64,000 nucleotides of DNA from Yponomeuta sedellus. Its lineage: Eukaryota > Arthropoda > Insecta > Lepidoptera > Yponomeutidae. A model generated the notes under the pieces. It saw only the letters and a list, made by a program, of their open reading frames with translations. It was not told where the DNA came from and ran no database searches. This document shows, in pieces, positions 12,411 through 24,735 of the stretch. Numbering within the stretch: the first letter of the stretch is position 1; each line of letters begins with the position of its first letter. Location: contig OW203722.1 in assembly GCA_934045075.1 (NCBI GenBank), positions 26,007,226-26,071,225 of the forward strand, given 5' to 3'. Both the position numbers and the translations under genes were made by a program.

Positions 12411-12790
12411 AAAAAACCTATTTAGAGGCTAAAAATTCCACCCATGCCGGGACTCGATTTAGGTTTTTTAAAATTGTCCTTAGCACGAGTTAGTGCATTA
12501 AAAAGAATAAAATCATGTGGGTACAGCGATATATCAGTCCGATGTAAAACCTAACTGCAAAGTAAAGTACTCGGGGCTGCTGATACAAATTGATGTTGCT
12601 GCCTGTACGTAATACCGAGAGTATTGTAAAGAGGTTCGAAATGTCACTGATGCTGGTGAGTCGCCCATTAGCTCAGTTGGGAGAGCGCTGGCACGGTTGG
12701 TCCTATGCACTGGTCGCGGCATGGGTGGAATTTTTAGTCTCTAAATAGGTTTTTAAAAATTGTCCTTAGCCTGGGTTAGTGCATTAAAAA
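12411..12790 (+). repeat. SINE-A: a fold-back fragment followed by a full unit
   Basis: 12411-12502 holds a short inverted piece (acctatttagaggctaaaaa then atttaggttttttaaaattg). 12507-12790 is a full unit beginning aatcatgtgggtacagcgat, with A box TAGCTCAGTTGG at 12669 and a damaged B box, ending ggttagtgcattaaaaataa. Confidence 0.68.
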
Positions 12791-13089
12791 TAATATACAG
12801 AATGCATACCTATACAGATTTTGCAGTTCCATTTACAATTATAGGTCTTATATGCACCCCTTTAACAGCTAGGCGCCCACAACAATTACCATTATAAAAA
12901 AATATTGGCCTTTTGCATCTACGTAATGAGATGATTTATAAAGCGTCCAGTAGCATCTTTCACTCACACCAGATGGGTGAAGGGACCACTCTGACGCTGT
13001 AGTGCCTGGAAGATGGTTTTTATAGATGGTGTAGGCTTGCCCAGCACCTACACCATCCTGAGAGCTTAGTCGCCCTAGCTCACAGGAAA

Positions 13090-13300
13090 GACTAGTCAAT
13101 ACGTGTGGAGCCAACCAAGCCGCGGGTTTTCACACGATGTTTTCCTTCACGAGTGGTATTGCTACTATAAGACACAAATGTACCTAACTCAGAAAACAAA
13201 GTCATTGGTCCATGGGGGATTCGAACCTACGACCTTCCGACTGAAGTAATTCAATTTACCCAGTACAATCGCGATTAGACCCGTTAAATGTACCTAATTG
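13090..13300 (-). repeat. Probable tRNA-derived SINE fragment
   Basis: On minus, GTAGGTTCGAATCCCCCATG near 13210-13230 is an intact B box. The flanking body is unlike SINE-A. No A box or target duplication was found. Confidence 0.4.
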
Positions 13301-13403
13301 CGAATGTAGCACTAATAATTTAAAACTAATTTGTCTTGGTTATTATTGATCACGCTGTTGAAATTGAACACCCGAGTTTAATAGAAAAAACGCATGGTGT
13401 AGA

Positions 13404-13684
13404 TGATATCAACCATTTGTATGTCCCCACTGCTGGGCCACGGGTCTCTTCCTGCATCGCAGGAAGGTTAGGCCTCCACCACGGCCAAGTCCGGTTTGGT
13501 GGGGGATTGTAAGACAGTGGCGGGCCTTACTGTCCTGAAGTTATCAGTGTCAGAAGTTATCGAGGCACGGAAACACTCAGAAAAATGTCTAGCGGTAGTA
13601 ACGGGACGGTCACCCATCCTGCACATGACCGCGCCTGTTGTTGCTTAACTCGAATGATTGATTCCAATCACCCGGTTCGATTTA
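13404..13684 (-). repeat. 5S-rRNA-derived SINE, internally rearranged copy
   Basis: Head and tail are present (GATTGGAATCAATCATTCGA with taagcaacaacaggcgcggt; GGGACATACAAATGG on minus). The middle lacks about 70 bp and shows a short repeat of tcagaagttatc near 13530-13560. Confidence 0.65.
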
Positions 13685-14224
13685 TATCATTGTTACTAGG
13701 TCTTTGTCTCTTTAGAATAATAAGATTGTATAAAAAATAAAACAGCAATAACAGGAATTTTGCGCTTTTGCTTATTGGATATGAAAACACACTTTCAACC
13801 TTTGTGTTTTTACAATAATTTATTTCAATAATAAAAGTTGCAACAGAACAATAGGTAGGTACACTACTAATTATACACAATGCAACTTTCGCTGGTAAAA
13901 TACATTTCTTGTACCAATCTAAACTAGTTTGATTTTGGAACTATAATGGATTTTTTGTTTAATTAATGAACCGAGCGGTTTTTTTAAAATACTTTATTGT
14001 TATGGTTAAAGGTCGTTTTTTACCTATTTTTATTCTAAATTAAAGTAAAGTAAGGAAAAGTAAAAAGCGTTTATTAATAAAAAAGAAATTACAAATATGT
14101 TAGTTCTTTGGCTCCCACACTAGGCTTAGCCTGTGTTGCGGATGCCGGTTTACTTAATAGCTAACATAAAGAATTTAAATAGAAAGAGAGTGTAGACAAA
14201 TAAGTATCTGAAATAATAAATAAA

Positions 14225-14362
14225 ATCTGTGTGAGACAAGCAACCGACGACGCGAGCTCCGTCTCTGCTCACCATGATTAAGCTCTGCGAATCGGAGCGA
14301 CACCTGGTCGGACTTTTCCGATATATCAACACCCGTAAGTAAATCCGGACTAAAAGTCTACA
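14225..14362 (-). mobile_element. Single-ended relative of the 1583-1764 element
   Basis: Keeps the core and only one arm. aagtatctgaaat flanks it on both sides (about 14202-14214 and 14363-14375). On minus it starts TGTAGACTTTTAG and ends in an A/T tail (ATTTTATTTATT), which looks more like a retroposon than a DNA element. Confidence 0.55.
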
Positions 14363-14394
14363 AAGTATCTGAAATGTGAATAAGTAGCTACTTA

Positions 14395-14569
14395 TCTATA
14401 ATATAAAAATGAATCGCCGAATATGTTGGTAAGCGCAAATCTCGAGAGCAGCTGAACCGATTTCGCTAATTCTTTTTTTAAAATATTCCTTGATTACGAG
14501 GATGGTTCTTACGGAGAGAAAAATTAAAAATCGACTGTTAGGCGGTACGAAGTTTGCTGGGTCAGCTAG
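14395..14569 (+). mobile_element. Short non-autonomous Helitron-like element
   Basis: Starts TCTATAATATAAAAATG after an A and ends GGGTCAGCTAG before a T, matching the Helitron rule (5' TC, 3' CTAG, insertion between A and T). The body has the gctgaaccgatttcgctaat motif common in lepidopteran Helitron copies. No coding capacity. Confidence 0.55.
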
Positions 14570-16180
14570 TTTTATATATATTATTAAATATATTATGGAT
14601 GGTAATTATTTCTGTGATGTTCATGGTTTCCACACTAGGCCTTGCCTGTAACGTGAAAAACTCTTCGCTATTTGACAAGTTAATAATTACATACGTTCTA
14701 TTATCACAATATATTTTATATATAATATATTGTGATAATAGATGTATTAAACCGCACTGAATCACACAGCAAACAATAACACTGGTGGCGGATAGTTAGA
14801 GGAATTTACTGGGCATGCACTGAAGCTAAAACAAATAGTTTTGTTGATATAACCAATATAAAATGCGGGAGCTATTATATACGTTTTGACAGATTCGCGA
14901 GAGAAAAAAAAACTTTATTCTAGTGGTTTGATACAAATATTGGTCATCGCCGTTCTCACACTTTGGCTGCAGCTGAAAATCAGTAAAATAACTACTTATT
15001 TAAAGTAGATACCATTTATACTGAGATACAGCCTTTTTGAGCTTATAATATGTGGCCCACCCACATATGACCTAAATTGCCATAGATATTTATGTATGTG
15101 AGTTAGTTTGTAATATAAAGCTGTTCTTATACCGAAACTATTTAATGTAATCAACTTTTTTATGTGATGCTTTATGTGTGTTTGTCTCTCTAAGCAAAAT
15201 ATAATGATTTACCTACCTACCTATTCTACTGTAACGTAACGCCTTATCTTTTTTTTATTTATAAGTTCATATGAAGCACACTAGATGGCGCTACATGTAT
15301 TTTGCATGGTGGTATGGTTATGACTTTGGCAACATTATACGAGCTATGCTGGTTTATTCAACATTATATTATAGTCATGCTTTTATTGTACAAAGTATTT
15401 TATCGATTCAAAAAAACATTGAAACTGTGACTTATTCAACGTTATAAAATACAATTTTAAAAATTAAGCAGAAAAAATTGGTCAAAAAAACTACAACCTA
15501 TTATTTATCGGCTGTCTAAAAGAGATCACTTTTATTGATAAGGCCGTCATCTGTACTCTTACGTTAAGATATCTGTGTAATTTCTATTTTTATTAAAACT
15601 GTTTTACACTGATTTATGCTCGTTTATTACATTTTTACAATTTTCCAACGTTTCGGCACTTTTTCAGGTACCGTGGTCCCGGATGACTGAGGTGACAGGC
15701 GTCTTTTAGAAAACATAACTGTTAGTTTACTACCCTCGGCAAAAATTACAAAAGTTAATTATGAAGTTACGTTCCAAAATAGGCAAACCAATTATTTTTA
15801 TATAAAGTCAACAATATTGATTATTAGTAATTGAAGTTAATATTAAATTTATAAACTAATTACTTTACATGAACTTAAAAATACTGATTATTAATAGAAA
15901 TTAAAATTTTTTACTCTACAGTTACACTTCTAGCAAGGGGGTCTCATGCACTTATGCTCTGGTTCCCATAATATGTTCTATAAAGTGTTCTCTATCTATC
16001 TATTTACTATCTTCGGATTTAGCATGGTATACAGGCCCTTAGGTCACTGTATTGCTATCGATTGCTGCTGCTCCCTAGCCACTGCATTTTCTCCAGCCCA
16101 CACCCTGGCACGGCTACCTGTTCTCATTTATCTAATTGGCATTTTTGGTCTCTTTAGCCTCTTCATACTCCTAGTGCAGC
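14570..16180. other. AT-rich DNA with a short palindrome and retroposon tails
   Basis: 14699-14741 is a near-perfect palindrome (attatcacaatatattttat and its complement). 15520-15700 holds diverged tails of the ggaagagatcactttt and ctgtttttatacgg families. The frame at 15946-16284 has no recognised family. Confidence 0.35.
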
Positions 16181-16848
16181 CTCTCTACCGCAACCAGGGC
16201 CTCGATTCTGTTAGTGCATTACAGTACCATGACAGATACATGTTCGGGTCACGTGGGGTGTTTTTTCATACTGTTGACGTGTAGAAAGGTCGACGAATGT
16301 GCGCGCGTAAGCTTGAAGCAGCAACGAATTTAAATCGCCATGTTCTTGCAATGGACAATAATTAAAAAAGATACTAAGCTGAAATAAAAAAACCATTTGG
16401 AGACTAAGCTTCATGGAATGCAAGAAAAATACTCAAAGATTTTTCTGTATTTTTATTTCGGAGAAAAATGACAAATCATAAAATAAAATAGAAAAACCAG
16501 CACAGGGGCTCTACAGCGTGGTGTCTACGCCTTTGCCTTAGTTACAAAAAAAAAGTAAAATGTCAATTGTAAACATTGTCTACTACTTTTAGTCTATGGT
16601 GTGTTGAATCGAATGGAAAGGCGATGACAATTTTTTTTCAAGTAAAGTAGAGGCAAAGGTTATGTTTATATTGCCTTCTAACCTACGTCACTTCCGGCTT
16701 TTAAAAATCAACTATAACTATTATTTCCAAAAAAAGCGACCAAAGAAAAAATACGTGTCTCCTATTGTTCTGTTCTCTTCTTGAAAAAGCAATAAAACTC
16801 ATGGGGCTTTATTTTTGCACTGTTGTGTATTGTCATTGTACCACAATG

Positions 16849-17174
16849 TAGAAGCGCTCGTAGCTAGAAACAAGCAATTTGAATCAATCACTTGAGTTAA
16901 GCAACAACAAGCGCGGTCAGGTGCAGGATGGGTGACCGTCCCGTGACTACCGCTAGGGGCATTTTTCCGCGCGCTTCCGTGCTTCGCAAGGCACGTTAAG
17001 CCGTTGGTGCCGGCTGTCATGTACTTAATGGCAGTCGTTAAGCCATGTCAGAGGCCTTATGGGTGGCTTGATAACTCCTGACAGTAAGGCCCGCCACTGT
17101 CTTACAATCCTCCACCAGCCCGGACTTGGCCCTTGTAGTGCCCTTGTAGTGAGGACATACAAGGGCTGATATCG
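16849..17174 (+). repeat. 5S-rRNA-derived SINE with 14-bp target duplication
   Basis: Same family and orientation as 7037-7416. Flanked by attgtaccacaatg at 16835-16848 and 17175-17188, which proves retroposition into an older repeat also seen at 23.9-24.1 kb. The head shows GAGTTAAGCAACAACAAGCG and GGATGGGTGACCGTCCCGTG; the tail ends GACATACAAGGGCTGAT. Confidence 0.83.
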
Positions 17175-17449
17175 ATTGTACCACAATGCATTAGCAGGAT
17201 CTAGGCCCAGATTTCTGGTACCCTCCGGCGCAGTCACATGGAAAGACATGGGGCGAGGGCGCTGGGTCAGTTAAAGTTATTCGTTTATAAAATACTTCAT
17301 TTAGCGTTTTCCATATTTTAATCTGATATATAAAAATCTCGTATCGTTATCGAATTCCTCCAAAGTGGCGTCACCGATTTTTATTAATTTGTGTGTAATG
17401 TATGTGTTTGTGTGTGTAGGTATGAAAATAGGTCGTACAGTCTGTAAGA

Positions 17450-17862
17450 AAATACCACCCATGCCGGGACTAGAATCCGCGACCTCTGGCTATCCGTGCC
17501 AGCGTTCTCCCAACTGAGCTAATGGGCGACTCACCGGCTTCAGAGAAATATCGAACCTCTTTACAATGCTCTCTGTATTACGTACAGGCAGCATCATCTG
17601 GCTGAGGTAATTTGCATCACTTGCAGCTCCGAGTACCTTACTTTATAGTTGGGTTTTACATCGGAATGATATCGCTGTACCCATATGATTATAATTTCTT
17701 TTTAATGCACTATCCCGTGCTAGGGATAATTTTTAAAAACACCTATTTAGAGGCTAAAAATTCCACCCATTCCGGGACTCGAACACACGACCTCTGGCTA
17801 ACCGTGCCAGAGGTCGTTTAGTTTTTTAAAAAAATTGTCCCTAGCACGGCTTAGTGCATTAA
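17450..17862 (-). repeat. SINE-A: head-to-tail pair on minus
   Basis: 17458-17706 is one unit, running from the tRNA-like head to acatcggaatgatatcgctg. 17703-17862 begins a second unit, whose end folds back (gtccctagcacggcttagtg pairs with cactatcccgtgctagggat). The direct junction of two units resembles tandem amplification. Confidence 0.65.
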
Positions 17863-17921
17863 AAAGAAATTATAACGAGGTAAGTCCGGTTAAGTTGAAC
17901 TCCACGAACATATAAAAGACG

Positions 17922-18063
17922 TGAGTCGCCCATTAGCTCAGTTGGAAAGAGCGGTGGCACGAATAGCCAGAGGTCGCGGGTTCGAATCCCGGCGTGGGTG
18001 GAATTTTTAGCCTCTAAATAGGTTTTTAAAATTGTCCTTAGCACGGGTTAGTACATTAAAAAT
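17922..18063 (+). repeat. SINE-A copy with intact A and B boxes
   Basis: A box TAGCTCAGTTGG and B box GGTTCGAATCC are both exact; acceptor-like ends gcccat and gtgggt can pair. Tail ttttagcctctaaataggtt then cttagcacgggttagtacat. The tRNA identity is not clear because the anticodon loop (acgaata) is atypical. Confidence 0.75.
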
Positions 18064-18693
18064 AATATGAACTTATAAAAGGACAACTTTGTACAAATTC
18101 TATTGAAAATTACCTTGATGAAGGTTTTTGTTGCGTACAAGTAGTTCTACGTAACCCGATTTGCGTGACCTGACATGCACCAGGGTCATTTTTTTTAAGA
18201 AGTTGAATTACATCAACTATCCAGTTAAAGTTTGGGAAAATAAAATTGTGTAAAAATAATCAAAATTTTTATTTTTCTGATTAGAAAATAAAACGTACAA
18301 AATTTGCCTAATTGTGTGATTGAATCACATGCAGCTTTAAAAGCTTCACTTAACTTAAGGTAAAATAAATAGTAAAAAATTAAGTACAATTCGAGATGTC
18401 ATGCCTTTGGCATAGGCTTATAGACTAGGATGCACAAATGTAATCACTAAAAAGTGTTTGTAACATCAAAACTTAAATTAGTTCTTTGCCTTAGAAATTT
18501 GAGAACCTCTCTCACTTTTTTTATTTAGTTACAAACTACTAAAGATACAGCAAAATTGATATTGTGTAGCTCTGAATAAAGATTCTATCTATTAGATTTT
18601 GTTCTCGGCTTTAGCTCCTTACAATCATGAGACAGCACTAGTCTTATTGTCTTGTAAGACAGAATACGTCGAGCATCTCATTGACAAACCAAA

Positions 18694-18822
18694 AAATTTC
18701 ACTGATGCCGGTGAGTCACCCATTGGCTCAATTGGTAGAGCGCTGGCACGGATAGCCAGAGGTTGCGGGTTCGAATCCCGGCATGGCTGAAATTTTTAGC
18801 CTCTAAATAGGTTTTTAAACCA
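18694..18822 (+). repeat. SINE-A copy
   Basis: caaaaaatttcactgatgcc, A-box variant TGGCTCAATTGG, B box GGTTCGAATCC, ending in the ctctaaataggtttttaaac tail. Both ends touch aaaccaaaaaat (18687 and 18818), a likely target duplication. Confidence 0.72.
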
Positions 18823-20400
18823 AAAAATGTGTAGTTTTTGTTGTTTTGCCCTCCGTATACTTTCTATGAAGAACTTAGCAAAAACTTTTCAGTAGAATAA
18901 AACTGACACTAAGAAGATGTTAACTAAAACAAGAGTACAATAGTTTTCCAATGGAGTTACACTGGTGGACCCAAATTATTAATAAAATCAGACAACGTGG
19001 TAAAGAATTGGCTCTGAATATACATTAAACAATACACAGACGAATTAAGAATCTCTTCCTTTTTCGAAGCCGGTTAGTAAGAGAGCAAAATAATAAATTA
19101 ACTGTAACCTAAATAAATAAATAAGCAGGACCGACTAGACGCCAATAAGTTACAACCTGAAACACAATTTGTTCTTGAATCTTAAGCGTACATATTAAAT
19201 ACTATTTACAAAATAAATAACTGATAAAGTGGTTTAACCTATATCACAAAGTTTAGGAATTGCGTCACTAAAATACGCTTCTTATACTTAATACTGAAAT
19301 GCGGTGTCAACATTACGTACATACACATACCCTCATACTCAAATACTGGTTAAACATACTGCTTACCTACTTACACCGAAATACGTCATCAAAGACATCA
19401 TTAACAGCTTAGAAAAATATATACAACTTAAAGAGATTTAAGTACAAAATTTTCGTTAAAATCAAATTGGTAAAACCAAAAAGTCATGGAACAGTAATAG
19501 ACCTTACTTCACAGCACCTTTTGGCCCCCTTTAGTCACGTTAAATACTAACTTACTCGTATAATACTGTTTAACCCGTCGATGCTTATAAAATATGCCCG
19601 AAGGTTTACAAAATCTGGGTAAGTTCAGATCCAAGCTTAAAACTATTTGAAGCCTAGGTATGCAGTTTCTGCAACACTGATTTTAGACTTATCAGTCGCG
19701 TGGCTAAATCTAAGCAGTCAATTTGACTAAAAGCACTTTGCTTCACAACACTTTTTCTATGTCCATATTTAACTCCAGCTTGAAATCTTCTTGTTCTTAT
19801 CCAAAGAATTGCTTGAACGTCAGTGACATCTTATATATCACTTGTGACTAATCTATCAAGACAAAGACAGATCAAGAAGTTCCATCGTTTTGCAACCGGA
19901 GAGTTTAAGTCTTTCGTTTTTCTTCACAAGTGCATTTATATCGATTCCACCTCATACTCCGGTTTTTCTGTAACAAAAGAAACCTTTTGTTAATTCAATA
20001 GCCCTGCCTATCAGTCGTGCAATTTGTATCGGTGCTACGAATGAGGTTTAGGGGAAAAACTAAATCCATATTTTTTATAAATTACGCAAGCATAAGCTGA
20101 TGTAAAACAATGGATGTCGGCATGGCATACACTTTGCTCCGCAACTAAAACAAGGTGACAGTCAAAATAAACTGTACAACATGTTTGCTTCACATAGATA
20201 CTTCGACGTGACAATGTTGGTTTGACCGCATTCTTCGGGTTGTGTAAATTCACACCTACTTGGTTGGCATAAAAAAAACGAAAACAACATCGATATTAAA
20301 AGGTGAAGAAGGTAAAAGAAGCCAATGTTAAAGTTGCCGAAGAATAGTGCGACATGACAAGAGCAAAGACATGCGTGCGTTCAGAGCTCCACATCTAGTA
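18823..20400. other. Downstream flank of gene 1
   Basis: AT-rich with several small unrelated frames. No exon or repeat recognised; the 3' UTR of gene 1 must begin here at 20400, but I see no clear AATAAA on minus close by. Confidence 0.3.
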
Positions 20401-22700
20401 TTAGTGTTGACAGACATCCATTATCTTACGAACCTTGCAATTGAGTCGCGCTTGGGCGTCTGGGCACTGGCAGATGCACTTACGGGGGTTGAACACCCGC
20501 GGTGCCTCGCAGTCGCCTTCCGACAAGTTGCAGCAGCCGCAGCTCACGTGCTCCTCCACGGCATACGACGAACACGTCTCCCTACTGGTCACCACGTTCG
20601 TTATACGAATCTGCAGATAAAAAGCGTGCACTCTTAAACCCTGCACACATGTGATTCGTTCTATAATCACAACAGTTCCCGGCAATGCAAAACATTTTGT
20701 GATCGTTGTCACGTGAAGAAGTGACTCACTGACATGGCGCGCAAGTGTTATGAGATGATTGTTATGCCGCTATTATAGCAACATTAAAGATAATTGATAC
20801 GTTACTCAACTGAGTTCTATAGTCGGGACCTGTCAAACAATTTAACTGTGTCAAGGGTGGACTTGATAAAGCAGACACGAGATAAACAGATAACGTTTAA
20901 ATAAGCGATTGGGCGTATACATTGGAAGATGCTAACATTGGAACACAAGGAGATACTTACAGGTATGTGTCTGATTATTGTCTCTCTGGGCACGCATTTG
21001 GAGCCTGGCGCGTGGTAGTCGCAGAGTCCAACGCATCGCTTGACCCACACGGAGCCCGGATAGATCTGGGGAAACACGCACGCGTCAGAACAATGCTCTT
21101 GAGACTGTAGAGGCGGATGTGAATTATATGTCTTACATTACAACCGCATGCTGACGAGCACGTTTGAACAAATATTTCGGTTCTTTGTAGATTCAAGACG
21201 GGCAACTTATTTGAATACTTTAATAGAACAGCAGTCGTATAGGTTGATGTAGAAATGTTTAATTTATCTCTAGGTCATGTTAATGACATAATTACCATGC
21301 GATCTCCGTGTAGAGTTCACTAAACTAAAATGATTCATGCCAAGCTTATTCAGTGTTGTGAAATATTTAATGACACGTGCTGAAAGTCACGCAGTTTTAA
21401 GGTGCGCGATTATCGCAGAGTTAATATTTTTGTGACGTTTCAATTTTTCTAGAGATTTAGAGGGCGCTAGCTGTTAATTTATTAGCCCGCTCTTCGACGA
21501 GTGGCTTCGGGGTCGTTAGCCTACTTTTGGTCGATGATTGTGAGTGTAAACTTACTTGTTCGTGGGTCACGCTGGGGGTGAGTGGCACGAACACGTCTTT
21601 GGGCTCCCCGCACTGTGACTGGTCCATGATACGGTTGCGTATGTCGTCGTCCCTTTTGTTGCACTTAACTGCAGAAGACAATCCCAAATTAGAGGCTGGC
21701 TCGGATTGAAACTTTAATTAGGTTCAAATAATTCTGCAAATGTGCGCTTGCTCATTTCAAGCAAAATGGCGCAGGGTTACTTTTAAAATGCGCAATTGCT
21801 GGTTTACTTCAATTTACTTCTTGTGTTTTTTTTAATATTTATATAGCCAAAGGGTCTATTCATATATTACGTAACATGATAAGAGGAAGGGCATTTGATT
21901 AATTATTTTTCATTTATTTTGAACTAAACCATTCTTTCTCTTTCGCAGAAGGAGACAGAAATTGGTCAAAATTGTCTTATTTTATTAAAAAAAAACATTT
22001 AAAAAACAACCCTTCACTAACGTCGCGACCTACAGTATATTAATGTACATGTAAAAATTTTTATATTGAACACGAAAGTAAGTAGGTAGGTTATTAGTCA
22101 GTCCTGCCTTTAATAAGCAGAAAAACCGTGAAACAACGTAAAGTGAAAAATTATGAAAATAGAACATCAAATCAAAAGAAATCATTTTTTTAGGAATAAT
22201 AAAAATAAACCAGTGTAAGTGTTGAAATAAAAAGTTTGATTACAAAAATAATGTATGATCGAATACGACGAGAATTTTACAAATACTGTAAAATCCTCGA
22301 TATCGTTGGCACACAGTGATTTTGTTTTATAAAAGTATAAGTCGAAACAATGGTCATCCAAAAAAATTAATTGTAATCAGAATAATATCTTTAATATTGC
22401 GTCATTTCTGACTTTCACCGTTAATATTGTGCACTAGAGTTTAAACTCCCACGCAAGTACATTATCAAAACCTCACAAAATCTTTAAAAACCTATTTAGA
22501 GGCTAAAAATTTCACCCATGCCGGGATTCGAACCCGCAACCTCTGGCTATCCGTGCCAGCGCTCTACCATTGAGCACTCACAAAATCTTACCTTTCTTCA
22601 GATGTGAATGCTCTGGATATTGCGGGAATTTAGGATGATGCTCGCGTGAAGCTCTCACTATAACGCACAACACTAGGAACGCGAATAAAACTTTCTCCAT
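20401..22700 (-). CDS. PDGF/VEGF-like secreted cystine-knot protein, gene 1 (4 exons, about 178 aa)
   Basis: Exons read on the minus strand: 22700-22592 (start ATG, signal peptide MEKVLFAFLVLCVIVRAS, ends phase 1 at GTAAG), 21668-21556 (113 nt, after TTCTGCAG), 21065-20961 (105 nt, after TTTCCCCAG) and 20610-20401 (to TAA). Phases join without a shift. The product carries QCGEP, then VKRCVGLC, then SKC, and in the last exon HVSCGCC, which is the order of the PDGF/VEGF knot (C26, C57, C61, C68, C102-x-C104 in VEGF numbering). Ser replaces C51 and Leu replaces C60, the two inter-chain cysteines of the family. An extra Cys lies before the knot (KCN) and another before HVSCGCC (ETC). It is expected to be secreted and, if it follows insect PVF proteins, to bind a receptor tyrosine kinase. 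It has two further paralogues in tandem on the same strand. Secretion and exon structure are well supported; the receptor role is inference. Confidence 0.78.
22485..22576 (-). repeat. Short tRNA-derived SINE-A copy with 13-bp target duplication, next to the gene 1 splice donor
   Basis: This 92-bp insert has the B-box core GGTTCGAATCC and the tail TTTTTAGCCTCTAAATAGG on the minus strand. It is flanked by ctcacaaaatctt at 22472-22484 and 22577-22589, so it arrived by target-primed insertion. The right-hand duplication starts directly after the GT of the gene 1 intron 1 donor, so the GTAAG donor is preserved. The copy is 5'-truncated inside the D-arm region. Confidence 0.82.
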
Positions 22701-22836
22701 TTTTGTCACCTATGAAAATCACTCAAAGTCGCACTTGAAACCAAAAAGTTAATCCTCCTCCACACAAACTTTTCCTCTAAAAATTTTTTTCCGACTCGAA
22801 TTCACGTGCAATCCGGTCTCTGTCACTCGCCCTCAC

Positions 22837-22900
22837 GTGTTTCACGGTTGCCGTTCAACTGTTGTCTGGTGGTTGGGTCGGCGGCTTTCAGTTATAAAGC
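22837..22900 (-). promoter_or_regulatory. TATA promoter block of PDGF/VEGF-like gene 1
   Basis: On the minus strand a CTTTATAAC box near 22891-22899 is followed by a GC-richer block containing CCGACCCAACCACCAGACAA and the motif CAGTTGAACGGCAACC. The same block precedes the other two paralogues at matching places (33381-33443 and 60403-60467), while DNA on either side has diverged. The start codon lies about 195 bp downstream. The transcription start probably falls inside the conserved block, about 30 bp after the TATA box; this is not proven. Confidence 0.7.
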
Positions 22901-23147
22901 TAGTGCCTGACTCAACAACCAAGCGTAGCGACGTCACCACCGTGGGCACGGCATTCGCTTGACGTCACGATCCACCGGTTGCAATATTTGCGCGGACTCC
23001 GGCGGAGGGGGGGCGTCCGTAACGTAACCGACGACGCGTCGTAACGAGCTGCGCACGCCTCCAGCACACGCCGCGGATTTTTGGCCGCGGCGCGACTGCC
23101 CTGGGGCCACAGAGAATATAATCAGTGGGGCTAGGAACCCAATTCAT

Positions 23148-23612
23148 ACTTAACCCGTCACGCGCCTTTCCACGCTCGGACCCCAGAAAATTTTAAGTGC
23201 CCTATTATATAGCGATAGGGCATTTCGCATTGCCATTTAATTGCAATTTTTTTGTGGACACAGTTCCGCATTTCTCAAATTAGAGAAAGCACTACGTAAT
23301 TATTCAATAAGTGTTATATATCACTACAATCTGCATAAAATTCCCTGTCCGATTATTATATTTGTAATGCTAAAAAAATTGTGCAAATTCCTACTTAAAT
23401 AGCAACTAAGTCGTATACGACTCTAAGGCGTATACGTAGACTTGTATTCTACATAAAAAGTCGAAAGAATGCCAAAATCTGTATTCTGAACGCCATGCTA
23501 GAAATTTCTAAATATTTTTTTTTCTAAATAAATTCAATTTCTAATCGAATTATCTTATTTTTATGCGACAAATGTCTAAGCCTTCGAATATTTTACGTCT
23601 ACGCTTTCAATT
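23148..23612. other. Upstream region of gene 1, no recognised feature
   Basis: Follows a short GC-rich segment (22960-23110). AT-rich, no long frame, no repeat recognised. Confidence 0.35.
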
Positions 23613-23890
23613 GCCGGCCTCGGTGGCGCAGCGGTTTGGCACGCTGAATGTAAAACCGAAGGTCTCGGGTTCCATCCCCGGAGGGGTCAAACAAGGAAAC
23701 GAACTTTCCTAGTTTGTCTCGGGTCTTGGATGTTATCTATGTATTTATTGTATTAAATCTATTGTCGAGTTAGCACCTATAACACAAGTCATTCAGTTGT
23801 ACTTAGAATACGGCCAACGAGATCTGTGTAATATGTCCATGATTATTTATTTATTATTATTTATTTATAATTCGCATGGGCTAGAAACGG
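23613..23890 (+). repeat. tRNA-derived SINE (fourth type)
   Basis: GGCCTCGGTGGCGCAGCGGT (A-box region) and CGGGTTCCATCCCCGGAG (B-box variant) with D-arm and T-arm spacing; body gagttagcacctataacaca and tail of ATTTATTTATT repeats. Confidence 0.65.
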
Positions 23891-23894
23891 CTCC

Positions 23895-24075
23895 ATAGGC
23901 CGCGATTCTGTTAGAGCATTATAGTACCATGACATATACATTAGATCAGGTCAGGTCACGTGGGGTGATTTTCATACCATTGACGCCTAGAAGGTTCGAT
24001 GTATGTGCGGGCGTAGCCTTGAAGCAGCAACGAAACTAAGTCGCCTGGTTCACGTAATTGTCATTATACCACAAT
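23895..24075 (+). repeat. Dispersed repeat shared with 16185-16345
   Basis: cgattctgttagagcattat, ggtcacgtggggtgattttc and gtagccttgaagcagcaacg recur in order at 16202-16345. Also shared: the attataccacaatgcattag end, which was the target of the SINE at 16.85 kb. No coding capacity; class unknown. Confidence 0.5.
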
Positions 24076-24169
24076 GCATTAGTAGAGTTTAAGCCCTGTT
24101 TTAAAAAACTACACTTCGTGATTTACTATTACAACTCGATGTAAAGTACAATGGTACATGGCAAAGTCG

Positions 24170-24735
24170 AATAAGGCATACTGCGGGGCCGGGCAACAGA
24201 CATTGAGACCATTTTTGTCTTGCAAAAGACAGTGGGGAGAAAATCTTATTTTTTATTTTTATTTTATTCACGACATTTAAACAGTAGTATAGAAAAACTA
24301 TAAAAGTACGTATACAAAATTGGAAATAGGAAATTTTCTTAGTTATTAGGAAAATAACAAACTAGTCAAGCAACTAGTAAAGCAAAGCATTTTGAAAGTT
24401 TGACTTATGCCACTTTTTCCATGTATGCTATTTTTTAACCGTCAATAACTCCGAGACTAATTCGATTTTTACCCTGTTCGGTTTTCTATCTTAGAGTAAC
24501 AGAAATGCCCAACAAAACTGCATTAACAGATTAGTTTCGAAAAAAAGTGACAAGTTCGTCTTTTTCCGTGGAGTCTTCATATGCAATGCAGTCAAAAGAA
24601 TCAGGGAACTAAATGTCGTCGCAACTGCTAGGCTCGTTTATTTTAGTTACTTCCATAGTATTAGGTATGTCCTAAGGCAAACTACTGTGGGGCGGGCAGC
24701 AGACATTGAGACCATCTTCGTCATGCAGAAGAGCG
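24170..24735. repeat. Two short related segments around unassigned DNA
   Basis: 24173-24235 and 24675-24730 share ggcaacagacattgagacca and a ttcgtcttgcagaagag-like end, in the same orientation. Cause unknown. Confidence 0.35.

Noticed and set aside
15946..16284. A 112-codon hydrophobic frame as a membrane protein gene
   Set aside because: Part of it overlaps a dispersed repeat also at 23.9 kb, and no splice, promoter or family evidence supports it.
17922..18000. A functional tRNA gene
   Set aside because: A and B boxes and acceptor pairing are present, but the anticodon loop is atypical and the same sequence recurs many times with a fixed SINE tail, so these are SINE heads.
22965..23147. 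GC-rich frame upstream of gene 1 as a small gene
   Set aside because: Short, Arg/Pro-rich translation of a GC-rich promoter-side segment; no paralogue before genes 2 or 3.
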